Of a stretch of 5,345 nt of DNA, positions 5,006 through 5,345 are shown in pieces. The translations under genes and the position numbers were made by a program. Location: the NCBI GenBank assembly GCA_905208455.1, contig CAJLPK010000094.1, positions 1-5,345 on the forward strand, read 5' to 3'. Source of the stretch: an uncultured Bacillota bacterium (lineage in GTDB: Bacteria > Bacillota > Clostridia > Christensenellales > QAND01). Under the pieces are notes generated by a model. That model searched no databases, was not told where the DNA came from, and saw only the letters and a list, made by a program, of their open reading frames with translations. How positions within the stretch are numbered: the first letter of the stretch is position 1; every line of letters begins with the position of its first letter.

Positions 5006-5242
5006 ATGTTTTATGTCACAATTTTTGCATTTACTACGCTCCTTACGGATGGGATAAGTTTTATAAGTTTGCTTGTCATGACAAGTATTCTTGTAATCCC
5101 CCAGATCGTATTGCCGATGAGCATAGGGCCACGGTTCTATGTAATCCGCACTGTGGCAATGCGCGAGTTATGCGAACATCTCACAGAAATACGCGCTGGT
5201 AAGCGTATAACCCTTTGGCCAATGGGTTTGCCGGATGTGTAA
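5006..5242 (+). CDS. Small membrane protein on the opposite strand (moron-like), 78 aa
   Basis: The only credible plus-strand gene. The first about 40 residues are almost wholly hydrophobic (FYVTIFAFTTLLTDG, then ISFISLLVMTSILVIPQIVL), giving one or two membrane helices. A short soluble tail follows with GPRFYVIR, MRELCEHLTEIRAGKR and LWPMGLPDV. The function is unrecognised. The start chosen is ATG 5006, after AAAGGAG at 4996-5002 (spacing only 3). An in-frame ATG at 4991 would add five residues but would be almost leaderless. Support for reality is contextual: a good promoter 5' and a strong plus-strand terminator 21 bases after the stop make a self-contained unit. The region is AT-richer than its surroundings, especially 4981-5100, where by hand count 42 of 120 bases are G or C. 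A competing frame (4987-5202, Cys-rich product) looks less natural. Confidence 0.57.
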   Translation: MFYVTIFAFTTLLTDGISFISLLVMTSILVIPQIVLPMSIGPRFYVIRTVAMRELCEHLTEIRAGKRITLWPMGLPDV

Positions 5243-5306
5243 GGTAAAAATTGCCTCCAGAGAGCGATCGTGTACCAGCACGGTCGCTTCTTTGCTTGCT
5301 GTTCAT
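5181..5306 (-). pseudogene. Remnant of a resolvase start (MNSKQ) cut off by inserted DNA
   Basis: An ATG at 5306-5304 overlaps the upstream stop as ATGA and begins a frame reading MNSKQ, the same first residues as the resolvase. It then departs after the repeat into the complement of the terminator and membrane-protein gene, ending at TGA 5183-5181 after 41 codons. The remainder shows no resolvase motif. I read it as the original resolvase start, orphaned by an insertion. It may still be translated into a meaningless 41-residue peptide. Confidence 0.4.
5263..5297 (+). terminator. Rho-independent terminator of the plus-strand cassette
   Basis: AGCGATCGTG (5263-5272) pairs with CACGGTCGCT (5279-5288): ten pairs including one U-G, with a 6-base loop (TACCAG) and then TCTTTGCTT. 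It lies 21 bases after the plus-strand stop codon. On the minus strand the same stem has a C-A mismatch and no T tract, so it should let the main phage transcript through. Confidence 0.72.
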
Positions 5307-5309
5307 CCC
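5291..5309. repeat. 19-bp direct repeat, copy 2 (end of upstream gene)
   Basis: Identical to 4757-4775. Here it carries the stop of the partial upstream gene and an overlapping ATG (ATGA at 5306-5303). It also overlaps the T-rich tail of the plus-strand terminator. The two copies begin 534 bases apart. Confidence 0.9.
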
Positions 5310-5345
5310 ATCACCCTTTCCAAGATACGGTCAAACAGCTCCTTT
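5303..5345 (-). CDS. 3' end of an unidentified gene (mostly outside window)
   Basis: A frame open from the right edge ends with KELFDRILERVMG and TGA at 5305-5303. Only 13 complete sense codons are present, so the product cannot be named; the segment looks like an amphipathic C-terminal helix. Its stop overlaps an ATG (ATGA), the coupling style used elsewhere in this run, which suggests that it originally preceded the resolvase gene directly. Confidence 0.5.
   Translation of the reverse strand, partial: KELFDRILERVMG

Noticed and set aside
5013..5057. 14-codon plus-strand frame MSQFLHLLRSLRMG with a well-spaced SD (10 bases)
   Set aside because: It is possible as a leader peptide, but too short to support by sequence alone; the in-frame ATG at 5006 gives a much longer product ending just before the terminator.
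4987..5202. Alternative plus-strand frame starting GTG 4987 with a Cys/His/Tyr-rich product
   Set aside because: It overlaps the membrane-protein frame, its start coincides with the predicted transcription start without an SD, and its composition looks like an out-of-frame reading.
4757..5309. Insertion sequence or CRISPR explanation for the direct repeat
   Set aside because: There are only two copies 534 bases apart, no transposase, no terminal inverted repeats and no regular spacers.

Overview
The window is a piece of a tailed (Caudovirales-type) bacteriophage or prophage. It spans the end of the early/replication genes and the beginning of the DNA-packaging genes. Almost all genes lie on the minus strand, so the biological order runs from right (5345) to left (1). 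The host is most likely a low-to-mid GC Firmicute of the class Clostridia. This is inferred from the strong AAGGAG/GAGGGG ribosome binding sites, frequent TTG and GTG starts, short genes with ATGA-type overlaps, and small phage protein types familiar from clostridial prophages (the AYEDTGLEPEE protein, the four-to-five-Cys protein, the coiled-coil/sigma-4-like protein). No integrase, attachment site, tRNA or host gene is visible, so a free phage cannot be told from a prophage.

Layout from right to left. (1) 5345-5303: the last 14 codons of an unidentified gene. (2) 5297-4952: a small plus-strand cassette pointing against everything else, with its own promoter, a short membrane-protein gene and a strong terminator; this is the classic shape of a phage 'moron'. 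(3) 4941-3329: a tightly packed minus-strand run of six genes: a 66-aa AYEDTG protein, a Hjc-like PDDEXK Holliday junction resolvase, a 105-aa beta-rich protein, a 52-aa two-helix membrane protein, a 60-aa Cys-rich protein, and a coiled-coil/sigma-region-4-like regulator (DUF1492/ArpU-like). (4) 3328-3243: a regulatory gap holding a 10-bp-periodic direct repeat, a possible promoter, and a strong minus-strand terminator. (5) 3177-1996: a ParB-domain/DNA methyltransferase fusion. (6) 1995-1865: a short gap with a possible promoter, an inverted repeat and a doubtful 45-codon frame. (7) 1864-1: a 62-aa packaging-associated protein, terminase small subunit and terminase large subunit; the last runs off the left edge.

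How they fit together: the resolvase and small proteins finish the replication/recombination block. The regulator is the last gene before a terminator, the usual position of a late-gene activator in Firmicutes phages. Beyond it come a genome-modifying orphan methyltransferase and then the TerS/TerL packaging motor.

The most interesting structural feature is a 19-bp perfect direct repeat (4757-4775 and 5291-5309). Each copy spans an ATG followed by codons for N-S-K-Q, at the true start of the resolvase gene and again at the end of the upstream partial gene. The two copies bracket both the plus-strand cassette and the 66-aa gene. The simplest reading is that about 0.5 kb was inserted at the resolvase start codon, leaving a dead copy of the start behind.
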